A stretch of 64,000 nucleotides of DNA from Bacteroidota bacterium (GTDB lineage Bacteria > Bacteroidota > Bacteroidia > B-17B0 > Aurantibacillaceae), in contig JACCXH010000001.1 of NCBI GenBank assembly GCA_013697245.1, positions 62,001 to 126,000 on the forward strand, written 5' to 3'. The first letter of the stretch is position 1. Every line of letters begins with the position of its first letter. A program made the position numbers and the translations under genes. This document shows, piece after piece, positions 39,602 through 48,436 of this stretch. The notes below the pieces were generated by a model that saw only the letters and a list, made by a program, of their open reading frames with translations, was not told the DNA's origin and searched no databases.

Positions 39602-39769
39602 ATTAATTTATGAAATTATTCAAAATCTTTAAGGCAGGTTTGCTTAAACCAAAAGGTTATAATCAATTGATTGTTAATATAGAACAAGCGTTTTTTTAAC
39701 CGTCAATTTAAAACTCAAGGTTTTTTCATTCCTACAAGCGTTAAGCTTCTTTAATTTTTAGGTTTTATC

Positions 39770-39832
39770 TTGTAAAGATACCATTTTTATGGTATTTTTG
39801 TACTAATTTAGATTTAATCTAATTAAGATTAA
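39770..39832 (+). promoter_or_regulatory. predicted suf operon promoter and palindromic operator
   Basis: TTG (39770-39772), N20, TATTTTTG (39793-39800), then overlapping palindromes TTAGATT-T-AATCTAA (39808-39822) and TTAATCT-AATTA-AGATTAA (39814-39832). Confidence 0.55.
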
Positions 39833-39860
39833 TTGTTAAATAATTTAAAATCAAATAGTT

Positions 39861-40187
39861 ATGATAACAGTAACAGAAAACGCAAAAAATCATGCCATTG
39901 AATTAATCAAGACAGAAAACCGCCCGGTTGATACATTTATTAGGGTTGGGGTTGATGGGGGAGGATGCTCTGGTTTATCTTACAAATTGGAGTTTGATAA
40001 CCAGCTAAAAGAAGGCGACCAGATGTTTGAAGATAAAGGTGTAAAAATTGTAGTGGATAGAAAGAGTTTTCTTTACCTGATAGGTACTGAATTAGAATAT
40101 ACCGGAGGCCTTAATGGTAAAGGTTTTATATTTAATAATCCAAATGCTAACCGCACCTGCGGCTGTGGTGAATCATTTTCGGTTTAA
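39861..40187 (+). CDS. sufA: A-type iron-sulfur carrier / assembly accessory protein
   Basis: GVDGGGCSGLSYKLEF and CGCGESFSV (three conserved Cys). Confidence 0.92.
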   Translation: MITVTENAKNHAIELIKTENRPVDTFIRVGVDGGGCSGLSYKLEFDNQLKEGDQMFEDKGVKIVVDRKSFLYLIGTELEYTGGLNGKGFIFNNPNANRTCGCGESFSV

Positions 40188-40213
40188 AGTTCAAGATAGA
40201 AAATTTAAAGTTC
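40182..40213. repeat. left inverted-repeat arm of S23 element 2
   Basis: GTTTAAAGTTCAAGATAGAAAATTTAAAGTTC versus reverse complement of 40626-40657 GTTTAAAATTAAAGGTTCAAAATTTAAAATTC, 26/32. Confidence 0.75.
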
Positions 40214-40226
40214 GAAAAAGCAAGAA

Positions 40227-40625
40227 ATGGGAACAGCAAAAAAATTTGAAGACCTGGAAGTGTGGATTGCCACAAAAGATTTTTGCGTAAATATTTATAA
40301 GATCACTGAAAATGAATTTTTGAAAAAAGATTTTGGACTTAAAGATCAAATTAGAAGAGCTTCAATCTCAATATTATCAAATATTGCGGAAGGTTTTGAA
40401 AGAAATGGTAATAAAGAATTTATTCAATTTTTGAGCTATTCAAAAGGCTCGGCTGGCGAGGTAAGAGCGCAGTTGCATATAATTAAAGAACTGGATTTTA
40501 TAACAGATAAAGAGTTTATAGAGTTGAATGATAAAATTACCCAGATAAGCAAAATGCTTTCTGGCTTTATTAATTACTTAAAACAATCAGATCTAAAAGG
40601 AACAAAATATAAAATTGAGAATTAA
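40227..40625 (+). CDS. four-helix bundle protein (23S rRNA IVS / S23 / bAvd-like)
   Basis: KKFEDLEVWIATKDF...LKDQIRRASISILSNIAEGFERNGNKEFIQFLSYSKGSAGEVRAQLHI. Confidence 0.93.
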   Translation: MGTAKKFEDLEVWIATKDFCVNIYKITENEFLKKDFGLKDQIRRASISILSNIAEGFERNGNKEFIQFLSYSKGSAGEVRAQLHIIKELDFITDKEFIELNDKITQISKMLSGFINYLKQSDLKGTKYKIEN

Positions 40626-40657
40626 GAATTTTAAATTTTGAACCTTTAATTTTAAAC
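40626..40657. repeat. right inverted-repeat arm of S23 element 2
   Basis: See 40182-40213. Confidence 0.75.
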
Positions 40658-40664
40658 TAATATA

Positions 40665-42119
40665 ATGGCAAACGAGATCTTACAGGAACATATTAATAAG
40701 GATTACGAATTTGGCTTTACTACCAATATTGATTCTGATACTTTTGCGCCTGGTTTAAACGAAGAGGTTGTAACAGCACTCAGTAAAAAGAAAAATGAAC
40801 CAGAGTGGCTACTTGAGTTTAGACTAAAAGCTTTTCGCCATTGGCAAACCTTGGCTGAGCCAAGCAATTGGGCACATTTAAATTATCCAAAAATAGATTT
40901 TCAAAATATCAGTTATTATTCTGCGCCAAAAGTTAAACCCGAATTAAAAAGTTTGGATGAAGTTGATCCGGAACTTTTAAAAACCTTTGCAAAGTTGGGC
41001 ATCTCTCTCGAAGAACAAAAACGTTTAAGTGGTGTACAATCAAACATAGCAGTTGACGCGGTTTTTGACAGCGTATCTGTTAAAACAACTTTTAGAGAAA
41101 CCCTTTCTGAGAAAGGAATTATTTTTTGTTCTTTCAGCGAAGCTGTTCAGGAATTTCCAGACCTTATTAAAAAATATATGGGTACCGTTGTTCCTTATAC
41201 AGATAATTATTTTGCCGCACTTAATAGTGCTGTATATAGCGATGGCTCTTTTTGCTACATACCCAAAGGCGTTAGATGCCCTATGGAGCTTTCTACTTAT
41301 TTTCGGATTAACGCAACAGGTACCGGTCAGTTTGAGCGCACATTGATCGTTGCTGACGAAGGAAGTTACGTTTCTTACCTGGAAGGTTGTACTGCGCCGC
41401 AGCGCGACGAGAACCAATTACACGCGGCAATTGTTGAAATTATAGCGCATAAGAATGCGGAAGTAAAATACAGCACAGTTCAAAACTGGTACCCCGGTGA
41501 TAAGAATGGAAAAGGCGGCATTTTTAATTTTGTTACCAAGCGCGGTATTTGTTTAGAAGATAATTCAAAGATCAGCTGGACACAAGTTGAAACCGGTTCG
41601 GCCATTACCTGGAAATACCCATCTGTAATTTTAAAAGGGAATAATAGTGTTGGCGAATTTTATTCGGTGGCTTTAACCAATAATCGGCAGGAAGCGGATA
41701 CGGGTACAAAAATGATCCACATCGGAAAAAATACCAGGAGCACAATTATTTCGAAAGGAATAAGTGCTGGCTTTAGTAATAATAGTTATCGCGGCTTAGT
41801 TCAGATCCGCAAGGGAGCTACCAACTCACGTAATTTTTCGCAATGCGATAGTTTATTAATGGGCGATAAATGTGGCGCACATACTTTTCCATACATAGAA
41901 ATTAAAGATAAAACGGCGGTTGTTGAACATGAGGCCACAACAAGCAAAATTGGTGAGGACCAACTTTTCTATTGTAAACAACGCGGTATTGATAATGAAA
42001 AAGCAATTGGTTTAATTGTAAATGGTTATTGCAAAGAGGTTTTAAACAAACTTCCGATGGAATTTGCAGTTGAAGCCCAAAAATTATTAGCTGTAAGCTT
42101 AGAAGGCAGCGTGGGATAG
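40665..42119 (+). CDS. sufB: Fe-S cluster assembly protein SufB
   Basis: [70 protein letters not shown]. Confidence 0.96.
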   Translation: MANEILQEHINKDYEFGFTTNIDSDTFAPGLNEEVVTALSKKKNEPEWLLEFRLKAFRHWQTLAEPSNWAHLNYPKIDFQNISYYSAPKVKPELKSLDEVDPELLKTFAKLGISLEEQKRLSGVQSNIAVDAVFDSVSVKTTFRETLSEKGIIFCSFSEAVQEFPDLIKKYMGTVVPYTDNYFAALNSAVYSDGSFCYIPKGVRCPMELSTYFRINATGTGQFERTLIVADEGSYVSYLEGCTAPQRDENQLHAAIVEIIAHKNAEVKYSTVQNWYPGDKNGKGGIFNFVTKRGICLEDNSKISWTQVETGSAITWKYPSVILKGNNSVGEFYSVALTNNRQEADTGTKMIHIGKNTRSTIISKGISAGFSNNSYRGLVQIRKGATNSRNFSQCDSLLMGDKCGAHTFPYIEIKDKTAVVEHEATTSKIGEDQLFYCKQRGIDNEKAIGLIVNGYCKEVLNKLPMEFAVEAQKLLAVSLEGSVG

Positions 42120-42129
42120 TATTTAAATT

Positions 42130-43842
42130 TTGAATTCATTCGTAAAAAATAATTATTTAGATCTTGTTATAGCATTTTGTGTTGTTGTACTTTTTTCTGT
42201 TGTATTTAGTTTTGACAGAAAAATTTCAATTGATGGCGATGCAAAAGATTATTATTCTTATTTGGTTTCATTTTTTATAGATCATAATTTTACACACCAA
42301 ACCGGCAATAGCTGGTACCTTTTAGAAACCCCAACGGGTATAATTAATGTGCATACAATTGGTGTTTCCTTATTAATGGCCCCTTTCTTTTTCCTGGCGC
42401 TTCTTTCTGCCAAAATATTTGATTTCGACATGAATGGTTTTTCTTTACCATTTCAAATGGGAGTTTATTGTGCCGGTATTTTTTATTGCACAATTGGTTT
42501 GATCTTTATTAAGAAATTGTTGCTTCAACTAAATATCCATAAAGGTTATGTTGCAGCTCTTATTATTTTAAGTTGTTTAGGCACCCATTTATTCAGCTAC
42601 ACCGTTAATGAGCCTGGTATGGCCCATGTTTATGCCTTTGCATTAACAAGCATGTTCTTTTATTTTATTTTAAACCTGTTTCAAAAAAGAAAAGCAAAAT
42701 ATTTTTACTTAAGCGCTATTGTTTTAGGTTTAATTATTTTGGTACGGCCGGTAAATATTATTTTATTAACCTTTATTCCTTTCTTTTTTCAGAATAAATA
42801 CGATCTTATTAGTACGTCAAAAGTGATCTTACGTACAAAACATTTTTATCTCTCAATAATTGCCCTTTTTTTAATTTGTTCTATTCAAAGTATCGCCTGG
42901 TATGCGCAAAACGGCAAACTTATTCAGGATTCGTACGTCGGAAATGGATTTTATTTTAATCATCCTCAAATTTTAAAAATGTTATTTGGCTTTAATAATG
43001 GTTTATTTATTTATGTGCCCCTTTGTTTTTTATCGCTTTTCGGTATAATTCCCATGTTTGTAATTAATAGGTTTAAAGGTTTTGTATTTGTTGTATCACT
43101 GGCACTTATCATTTATGTATTTGCTTCGTATTGGGCCTACAATTATTTTGATGGTTTTGGAATAAGAACGTTTGTGGATTTTTTACCAATGTTCATCATC
43201 GCGGGCGCTTATATGCTCCAGAATTTTAAACCTAAATTAAAATATGCCGTAAGCGGAATAGCTTTGCTTTTTTCGGCACTAAACCTCTTTTACATTTATC
43301 AATATCGTAGCGGAATTATTAAAGGCAATGGCATGAATTTTGAAAAGTATAGTTACATTTTCTTAAAAGGCAATAAAGCTTATGCCGATAGTTTAGGTGG
43401 AAGTAACGACCTGCCTCTTTACTCTAAAAAAAACCCACCTCTTGTTTTTGAAAATAAAATGGAGAATAAAGAAGTTGACGTACAAAACAACGACACCACT
43501 ATTATATTTAATTACAATATAAATACCAAACGTTCCAATGGCTTTTATACTTTAATAGAATTTGAAAGGAAGGAATTAAATTTAAATTCTTCTTTCAGAA
43601 GTTTTGTTGTTCTTAATGCAACGGATTCTATAGGCACTCGAAAGAATTACCAGTCTTTTCGTTTAAATGAAATACCGTCAGAAACTTGCTGCGATTGGAA
43701 AAAATATTCCTATTCCATTGCATCAACCGGTAAATTTATGAAGGATGATAAATTAAGTTTAATGATCTTAAATCCTGACAGAATGCCTTTTTTTATTAAA
43801 AATTTTAATGTAAAAATATTTGATTACAGCAATAATATTTAA
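42130..43842 (+). CDS. GT-C-like multi-pass membrane protein of unknown function (TTG start)
   Basis: About 10 hydrophobic segments; SFDRKISIDGDAKDYYSYLVSFFIDHNFT resembles the first periplasmic loop of GT-C proteins; lies inside the suf gene string. Confidence 0.7.
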   Translation: MNSFVKNNYLDLVIAFCVVVLFSVVFSFDRKISIDGDAKDYYSYLVSFFIDHNFTHQTGNSWYLLETPTGIINVHTIGVSLLMAPFFFLALLSAKIFDFDMNGFSLPFQMGVYCAGIFYCTIGLIFIKKLLLQLNIHKGYVAALIILSCLGTHLFSYTVNEPGMAHVYAFALTSMFFYFILNLFQKRKAKYFYLSAIVLGLIILVRPVNIILLTFIPFFFQNKYDLISTSKVILRTKHFYLSIIALFLICSIQSIAWYAQNGKLIQDSYVGNGFYFNHPQILKMLFGFNNGLFIYVPLCFLSLFGIIPMFVINRFKGFVFVVSLALIIYVFASYWAYNYFDGFGIRTFVDFLPMFIIAGAYMLQNFKPKLKYAVSGIALLFSALNLFYIYQYRSGIIKGNGMNFEKYSYIFLKGNKAYADSLGGSNDLPLYSKKNPPLVFENKMENKEVDVQNNDTTIIFNYNINTKRSNGFYTLIEFERKELNLNSSFRSFVVLNATDSIGTRKNYQSFRLNEIPSETCCDWKKYSYSIASTGKFMKDDKLSLMILNPDRMPFFIKNFNVKIFDYSNNI

Positions 43843-43851
43843 AACAAGAAC

Positions 43852-44613
43852 ATGATAACAATTAAAAATCTACACGCGTCAATTGGCGATAAAGAAATAC
43901 TAAAAGGTATTAATTTAGAAATTAAAGCCGGCGAAATTCACGCTATTATGGGGCCAAACGGTTCGGGTAAATCAACATTGGCCAGCGTTTTAGCCGGACG
44001 CCAGGATTACGAAATTACACAAGGCGAAGTGACCTTTAATGGAAAAAATTTGTTAGATCTATCACCTGAAGATAGGGCGAGAGAAGGATTGTTTTTAGCA
44101 TTTCAATATCCGGTAGAAATTCCAGGAGTTAGCAATATCAATTTTTTAAAAACAGCGTTAAACGAAATTCGTGCTTATCACGGACAAGAAGAAATGCCGG
44201 CAAAGGATTTTTTAGCATTAGTAAAAGAAAAACAAAAATTGGTTGAATTAGATGGTAAGTTAACCAACCGTAGTGTGAACGAAGGATTTAGCGGAGGAGA
44301 GAAAAAAAGGAACGAGATCTTTCAAATGGCAATGTTAAACCCAAAACTAGCAATACTTGATGAAACGGATAGTGGCTTGGATATTGATGCGTTACGCATT
44401 GTTGCAACTGGTGTTAACGCGCTAAAGAATAAAGAAAATGCTTTTGTTGTGATCACGCATTACCAACGTTTATTGGATTATATAGTTCCTGATTTTGTAC
44501 ATATTTTGTATAACGGAAAAATTGTAAAATCCGGAGGAAAAGAATTGGCCCTCGAATTGGAAGCAAAAGGTTACGATGAGATCAAAAGCAAATTTGAAAG
44601 TTTAGAAAAGTAA
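43852..44613 (+). CDS. sufC: Fe-S cluster assembly ATPase SufC
   Basis: IMGPNGSGKSTLASVLAGR, FSGGEKKRNEIFQMAMLNPKLAILDETDSGLDIDALRIV. Confidence 0.97.
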   Translation: MITIKNLHASIGDKEILKGINLEIKAGEIHAIMGPNGSGKSTLASVLAGRQDYEITQGEVTFNGKNLLDLSPEDRAREGLFLAFQYPVEIPGVSNINFLKTALNEIRAYHGQEEMPAKDFLALVKEKQKLVELDGKLTNRSVNEGFSGGEKKRNEIFQMAMLNPKLAILDETDSGLDIDALRIVATGVNALKNKENAFVVITHYQRLLDYIVPDFVHILYNGKIVKSGGKELALELEAKGYDEIKSKFESLEK

Positions 44614-44614
44614 T

Positions 44615-45889
44615 ATGATAGTTGAAAAATCAAATACTGCACAATTAATAATTGATAAGATCTCTTCTACCGCCGGTAAAGTTAATTTTATTGATAATGA
44701 TCAGCTTTCTAAAGCATTATTGTATTTAGAAAATAAAGGTATTCCAAATAATAAACACGAAGATTATAAATACTGTAATGTTGATGGCGTTTTTAAAAAG
44801 GAATTTAAGAATATTGAGCAGAAATTAAATACCGTAACTGATGTTACCAAATTTAAACTTGAGAATGCGTTAACGATTGTTGTTGTAAATGGTAATTATT
44901 CTGAAAGCTTAAGTGATAAATTAATTTTAAAAGGTTTACAACTCACTGCTTTTTCAAGTTTGGAAAATGAAGAGAAAAGATGGATCGGCTCTATAGCCAA
45001 TGTTGAATCGGATGCATTTATTGCACTAAACACAGCTTTTAGTGGAAACGGTTTCCATTTAAAAATTATGGATAACGAGCAATTACAAATGCCCATCCAT
45101 ATTTTATATGTTTCAAGCGCCGACTCAGAAGCTTTGGTGAATCCAAGAAATGTAATCGAGCTCGGAAAAAATGCTGAAGCAACTATTATTGAAGAACAAA
45201 TTTGCATTGGTAAAGGAAAAGTGTTCACTAATTTTTTAAGCGAAAAATTTGTCGGCGAAAATTCAAAGCTAACTTCTTACACTTTTCAGAACGAAGGTTC
45301 AAATGGCTTTTCTGTAAATACCAATCAGGTAACTATTGCCCGTTATGGTAAGTACGACAATACTACAATCACCTTTAGTGGTTCCTTGGTGCGTAACAAT
45401 CACAATGTTGTTTTAGCTGCACAAAATTGTGAGGCACATTTAAACGGTTTATTCACGACTAAAAATAACCAGTTAGTAGATAATCATACATTGATGGATC
45501 ATCAAATGCCAAATTGCGAAAGCAACGAATTGTATAAAGGGATTATTAATGATAAAAGCACTGGTGTTTTTAATGGCAAGATCTATGTGAGAAAAGATGC
45601 TCAAAAAACAAATGCTTATCAAAGCAGTAAAAATATTTTATTGAGCGATGATGCCACCATTAATACAAAACCACAATTAGAGATTTATGCCGATGATGTG
45701 AAATGTTCTCATGGCACATCTACAGGTAAAATAGATGAAGTGGCAGTTTTTTATCTAAACGCAAGAGGTATTGGAAAAGAAAGCGCAAAAAAATTATTAT
45801 TAAATGCTTTTGCGCAAGAAGTAATTAATAAAATTGAAGTAGACGAATTAAAAGATAAAGTACTTAATTTGTTTGAGAACGAATTGTAA
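44615..45889 (+). CDS. sufD: Fe-S cluster assembly protein SufD
   Basis: SufBD C-terminal core: ADDVKCSHGTSTGKIDEVAVFYLNARGI. Confidence 0.94.
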   Translation: MIVEKSNTAQLIIDKISSTAGKVNFIDNDQLSKALLYLENKGIPNNKHEDYKYCNVDGVFKKEFKNIEQKLNTVTDVTKFKLENALTIVVVNGNYSESLSDKLILKGLQLTAFSSLENEEKRWIGSIANVESDAFIALNTAFSGNGFHLKIMDNEQLQMPIHILYVSSADSEALVNPRNVIELGKNAEATIIEEQICIGKGKVFTNFLSEKFVGENSKLTSYTFQNEGSNGFSVNTNQVTIARYGKYDNTTITFSGSLVRNNHNVVLAAQNCEAHLNGLFTTKNNQLVDNHTLMDHQMPNCESNELYKGIINDKSTGVFNGKIYVRKDAQKTNAYQSSKNILLSDDATINTKPQLEIYADDVKCSHGTSTGKIDEVAVFYLNARGIGKESAKKLLLNAFAQEVINKIEVDELKDKVLNLFENEL

Positions 45890-47107
45890 TTGAAAGAACA
45901 AAATAAAATACGCGAACAATTTCCTATCCTTAACCAAAAGATAAATGGGTATGATCTGATTTATTTTGACAACGGCGCAACCAGTCAAAAACCACTTTCT
46001 GTTATTGAAAGTATTTCTGATTATTATAAAAATTCAAATTCAAACATTCACCGCGGTGTTCACACGCTTAGCAGGAAAGCAACAGAGTTGTTTGAACAGG
46101 CACGTAAAACAATAGCCAAACATTTTAATGTAAAGAACGAGCAGCAGGTTATTTTTACTGCAGGTACAACAGACTCTATAAACATAGTTGCACAGGGACT
46201 TGCAAAAAATTATTTACAAGCCGGCGATGAAATTATTTTATCTACTTACGAGCACCACTCTAACATATTACCCTGGCAGTTGTGGGCGCAGGCAAACGGC
46301 GGCAAATTAAAAGTTATTCCTTTATTAGAAGATCAAACACTCAATCATCATGCGATAGAGGGTTTAATTTCTGCCAAAACAAAATTAATTGCCGTTACCC
46401 ATGTTTCAAATACTTTGGGATTAATTACAGATCTTGAAAAGATCAAAATAATTGCACAAAAAAATAATATCCCCATTTTAGTGGATGGGGCTCAATCAGC
46501 ACCGCACATGGACGTTGATCTGCAAGAATTAAATGTTGATTTTTTTGTTTGTAGTGCGCACAAAATGTACGGACCAACAGGTATTGGGTTGTTATACCTT
46601 TCTGAAAAATGGTTGAAAGAATTACCAATTTCAAAACCGGGCGGCGGTACCATTAAAACTGTTACGTTCGAAAAGACTGAATATGCTGAAGGCGCTTTGC
46701 GTTTTGAACCCGGTACACCAAATATTTCTGGCGCAATTGGTTTTGCAACGGCAATTGATTTTATGAATTCTGTAGGTATTAAAACTATTTTTGATCATGA
46801 ACACGAACTCGTGCAATATGCTCAAAAAATGATGAGTGAAATGCCGGAAATAATTATTTATGGAAAAAGTGATCATAAGGCTGGCGTAATTTCCTTTAAT
46901 GTAAAAGGTCAACACCCTTTTGATGTAGGAACTTTATTAGATAAATATGGGATCGCTGTGCGAACCGGCCATCATTGCACACAGCCATTAATGAGTTGTT
47001 TAAATGTACCCGGCACAATTAGAATTTCATTTGCAATCTATAATACAAAAGAAGAGATAGATTTTTTTATTGAGAAGTTGAAAAAAGTAATAGCAATGTT
47101 AAGTTAG
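45890..47107 (+). CDS. sufS: cysteine desulfurase SufS (TTG start)
   Basis: YFDNGATSQKP, NIHRGVHTLS, DGAQSAPHMDVDLQELNVDFFVCSAHKMYGPTGIG, RTGHHCTQPLM. Confidence 0.96.
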   Translation: MKEQNKIREQFPILNQKINGYDLIYFDNGATSQKPLSVIESISDYYKNSNSNIHRGVHTLSRKATELFEQARKTIAKHFNVKNEQQVIFTAGTTDSINIVAQGLAKNYLQAGDEIILSTYEHHSNILPWQLWAQANGGKLKVIPLLEDQTLNHHAIEGLISAKTKLIAVTHVSNTLGLITDLEKIKIIAQKNNIPILVDGAQSAPHMDVDLQELNVDFFVCSAHKMYGPTGIGLLYLSEKWLKELPISKPGGGTIKTVTFEKTEYAEGALRFEPGTPNISGAIGFATAIDFMNSVGIKTIFDHEHELVQYAQKMMSEMPEIIIYGKSDHKAGVISFNVKGQHPFDVGTLLDKYGIAVRTGHHCTQPLMSCLNVPGTIRISFAIYNTKEEIDFFIEKLKKVIAMLS

Positions 47108-47140
47108 ATAAACAGACCAATGACAAAAGATTAAGGGCTA

Positions 47141-47557
47141 ATGAGTATAGAGGAAATAGAAAAAGAAATAATTGAAGAGTTTGAGATCTTTGGTGATGAT
47201 TGGGAAGGTAAGTACGAGCACTTAATTGATCTTGGAAAATCACTTCCAATAATTAAAGAAGAATTGAAAACAGAAGATAGAATTATAAAAGGATGCCAGA
47301 GCAGGGTATGGTTAAATTCTGAATTAAAAGATGGTAAGATAATTTATACAGCAGATGCGGATGCAATTATAACTAAAGGTATGGTTGCATTAATGGTAAG
47401 AGTTTTATCAGGGCATAAGCCGGAAGAAATTATAAAAGCAGACCTGAAATTTGTTGATGAAATAGGATTAAAAGAACATTTAAGTCCAACACGGGCAAAT
47501 GGATTGGTAAGCATGATCAATAAAATGAAAACAGATGCACTAACGTTAAGTCGATAG
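47141..47557 (+). CDS. sufE: SufE family sulfur acceptor
   Basis: KYEHLIDLGKSLP, RIIKGCQSRVWL. Confidence 0.94.
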   Translation: MSIEEIEKEIIEEFEIFGDDWEGKYEHLIDLGKSLPIIKEELKTEDRIIKGCQSRVWLNSELKDGKIIYTADADAIITKGMVALMVRVLSGHKPEEIIKADLKFVDEIGLKEHLSPTRANGLVSMINKMKTDALTLSR

Positions 47558-47581
47558 AGTTTAGTCTTTAGAAGATAGTCC
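47546..47581. repeat. left inverted-repeat arm of S23 element 3
   Basis: TTAAGTCG(atagag)TTTAGTCTTTAGAAGATAGTCC versus reverse complement of 47976-48004 TTAAGTTGTTAGTCGTTAGATTTTAATCC; best block 16/21. Confidence 0.6.
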
Positions 47582-47603
47582 AGTATAGATAAAAAAAGTA
47601 AAA

Positions 47604-47966
47604 ATGACTGCATTTAAAAGTTTTGAAGAAATAATTTCTTGGCAAAAAGCGAGAGTTTTGTGTAAGGAGATCTATGTTCTTTCTTCAAACAATAAATTTG
47701 CAAAAGATTTTGGGCTGAGAGATCAAATTAGAAGAAGCGCAGTTTCTGTCATGGCGAATATCGCCGAAGGCTATGAAAGAAAATCCGATGGGGATTTTAA
47801 GCGATTTTTGAATATTTCAAAAGGCTCTTTGGCTGAAGTAAAGTCTCATTTGTACATTGCTTTAGACCTAGAATATATCACAGACGATAAGTTTAAAAAA
47901 TTAGCATCTGAAATAGATGAAATTAATAAAACATTGTACGGATTAATAAATTATTTAAAACAGTAA
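47604..47966 (+). CDS. four-helix bundle protein (23S rRNA IVS / S23 / bAvd-like)
   Basis: SFEEIISWQKARVL...LRDQIRRSAVSVMANIAEGYERKSDGDFKRFLNISKGSLAEVKSHLYI. Confidence 0.93.
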   Translation: MTAFKSFEEIISWQKARVLCKEIYVLSSNNKFAKDFGLRDQIRRSAVSVMANIAEGYERKSDGDFKRFLNISKGSLAEVKSHLYIALDLEYITDDKFKKLASEIDEINKTLYGLINYLKQ

Positions 47967-47975
47967 ATTAGCTTA

Positions 47976-48004
47976 GGATTAAAATCTAACGACTAACAAC
48001 TTAA
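47976..48004. repeat. right inverted-repeat arm of S23 element 3
   Basis: See 47546-47581. Confidence 0.6.
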
Positions 48005-48017
48005 GACTGACAGAAAA

Positions 48018-48347
48018 ATGAGTGCAATAATAGTTACAAAAAATACAGAATTAATGCAACGCATTATCGAAGAGATCAAAACCTGTTTCGATCCTGAGAT
48101 CCCTGTGGATGTTTGGGAACTGGGTTTAATTTACGAACTGCATTTGGATGAGGAGGATAATTTAAAGATTGTGATGACACTAACATCACCAAACTGCCCG
48201 GTAGCAGAGAGCTTGCCGGCTGAGGTAGAAAATAAATGTAAATTAGTGGCCGGTGTAAAGTCGGTTGAATTAAAATTAACCTTTGAGCCAACCTGGGAAA
48301 AAGAAATGATGAGCGAAGTTGCCCAATTGGAATTAGGATTTATGTAA
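48018..48347 (+). CDS. MIP18/DUF59 family Fe-S assembly protein (SufT-like)
   Basis: IKTCFDPEIPVDVWELGLIYELHLDEEDNLKIVMTLTSPNCPVAESLPAEVENK. Confidence 0.93.
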   Translation: MSAIIVTKNTELMQRIIEEIKTCFDPEIPVDVWELGLIYELHLDEEDNLKIVMTLTSPNCPVAESLPAEVENKCKLVAGVKSVELKLTFEPTWEKEMMSEVAQLELGFM

Positions 48348-48351
48348 AAAG

Positions 48352-48423
48352 AGCCACAGATTTAACAGATGGTGCAGATTATTTTTTATAATTTATTAGC
48401 ATAAATCAGCGAAATCTCTGGCT
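48352..48423. repeat. intergenic palindrome, 'AGCCACAGATTT' family
   Basis: agccacagatttaacagatggtgcagatt ... aatcagcgaaatctctggct. Confidence 0.75.
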
Positions 48424-48436
48424 AAAAGAAATAGTA

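Noticed and set aside
41040-41417. Antisense and alternative-frame ORFs in sufB
   Set aside because: Shadow ORFs over a well-conserved gene.
24363-47966. S23-like ORFs as Avd proteins of a diversity-generating retroelement
   Set aside because: No reverse transcriptase or TR/VR pair is present in this window; only the fold family is shared.
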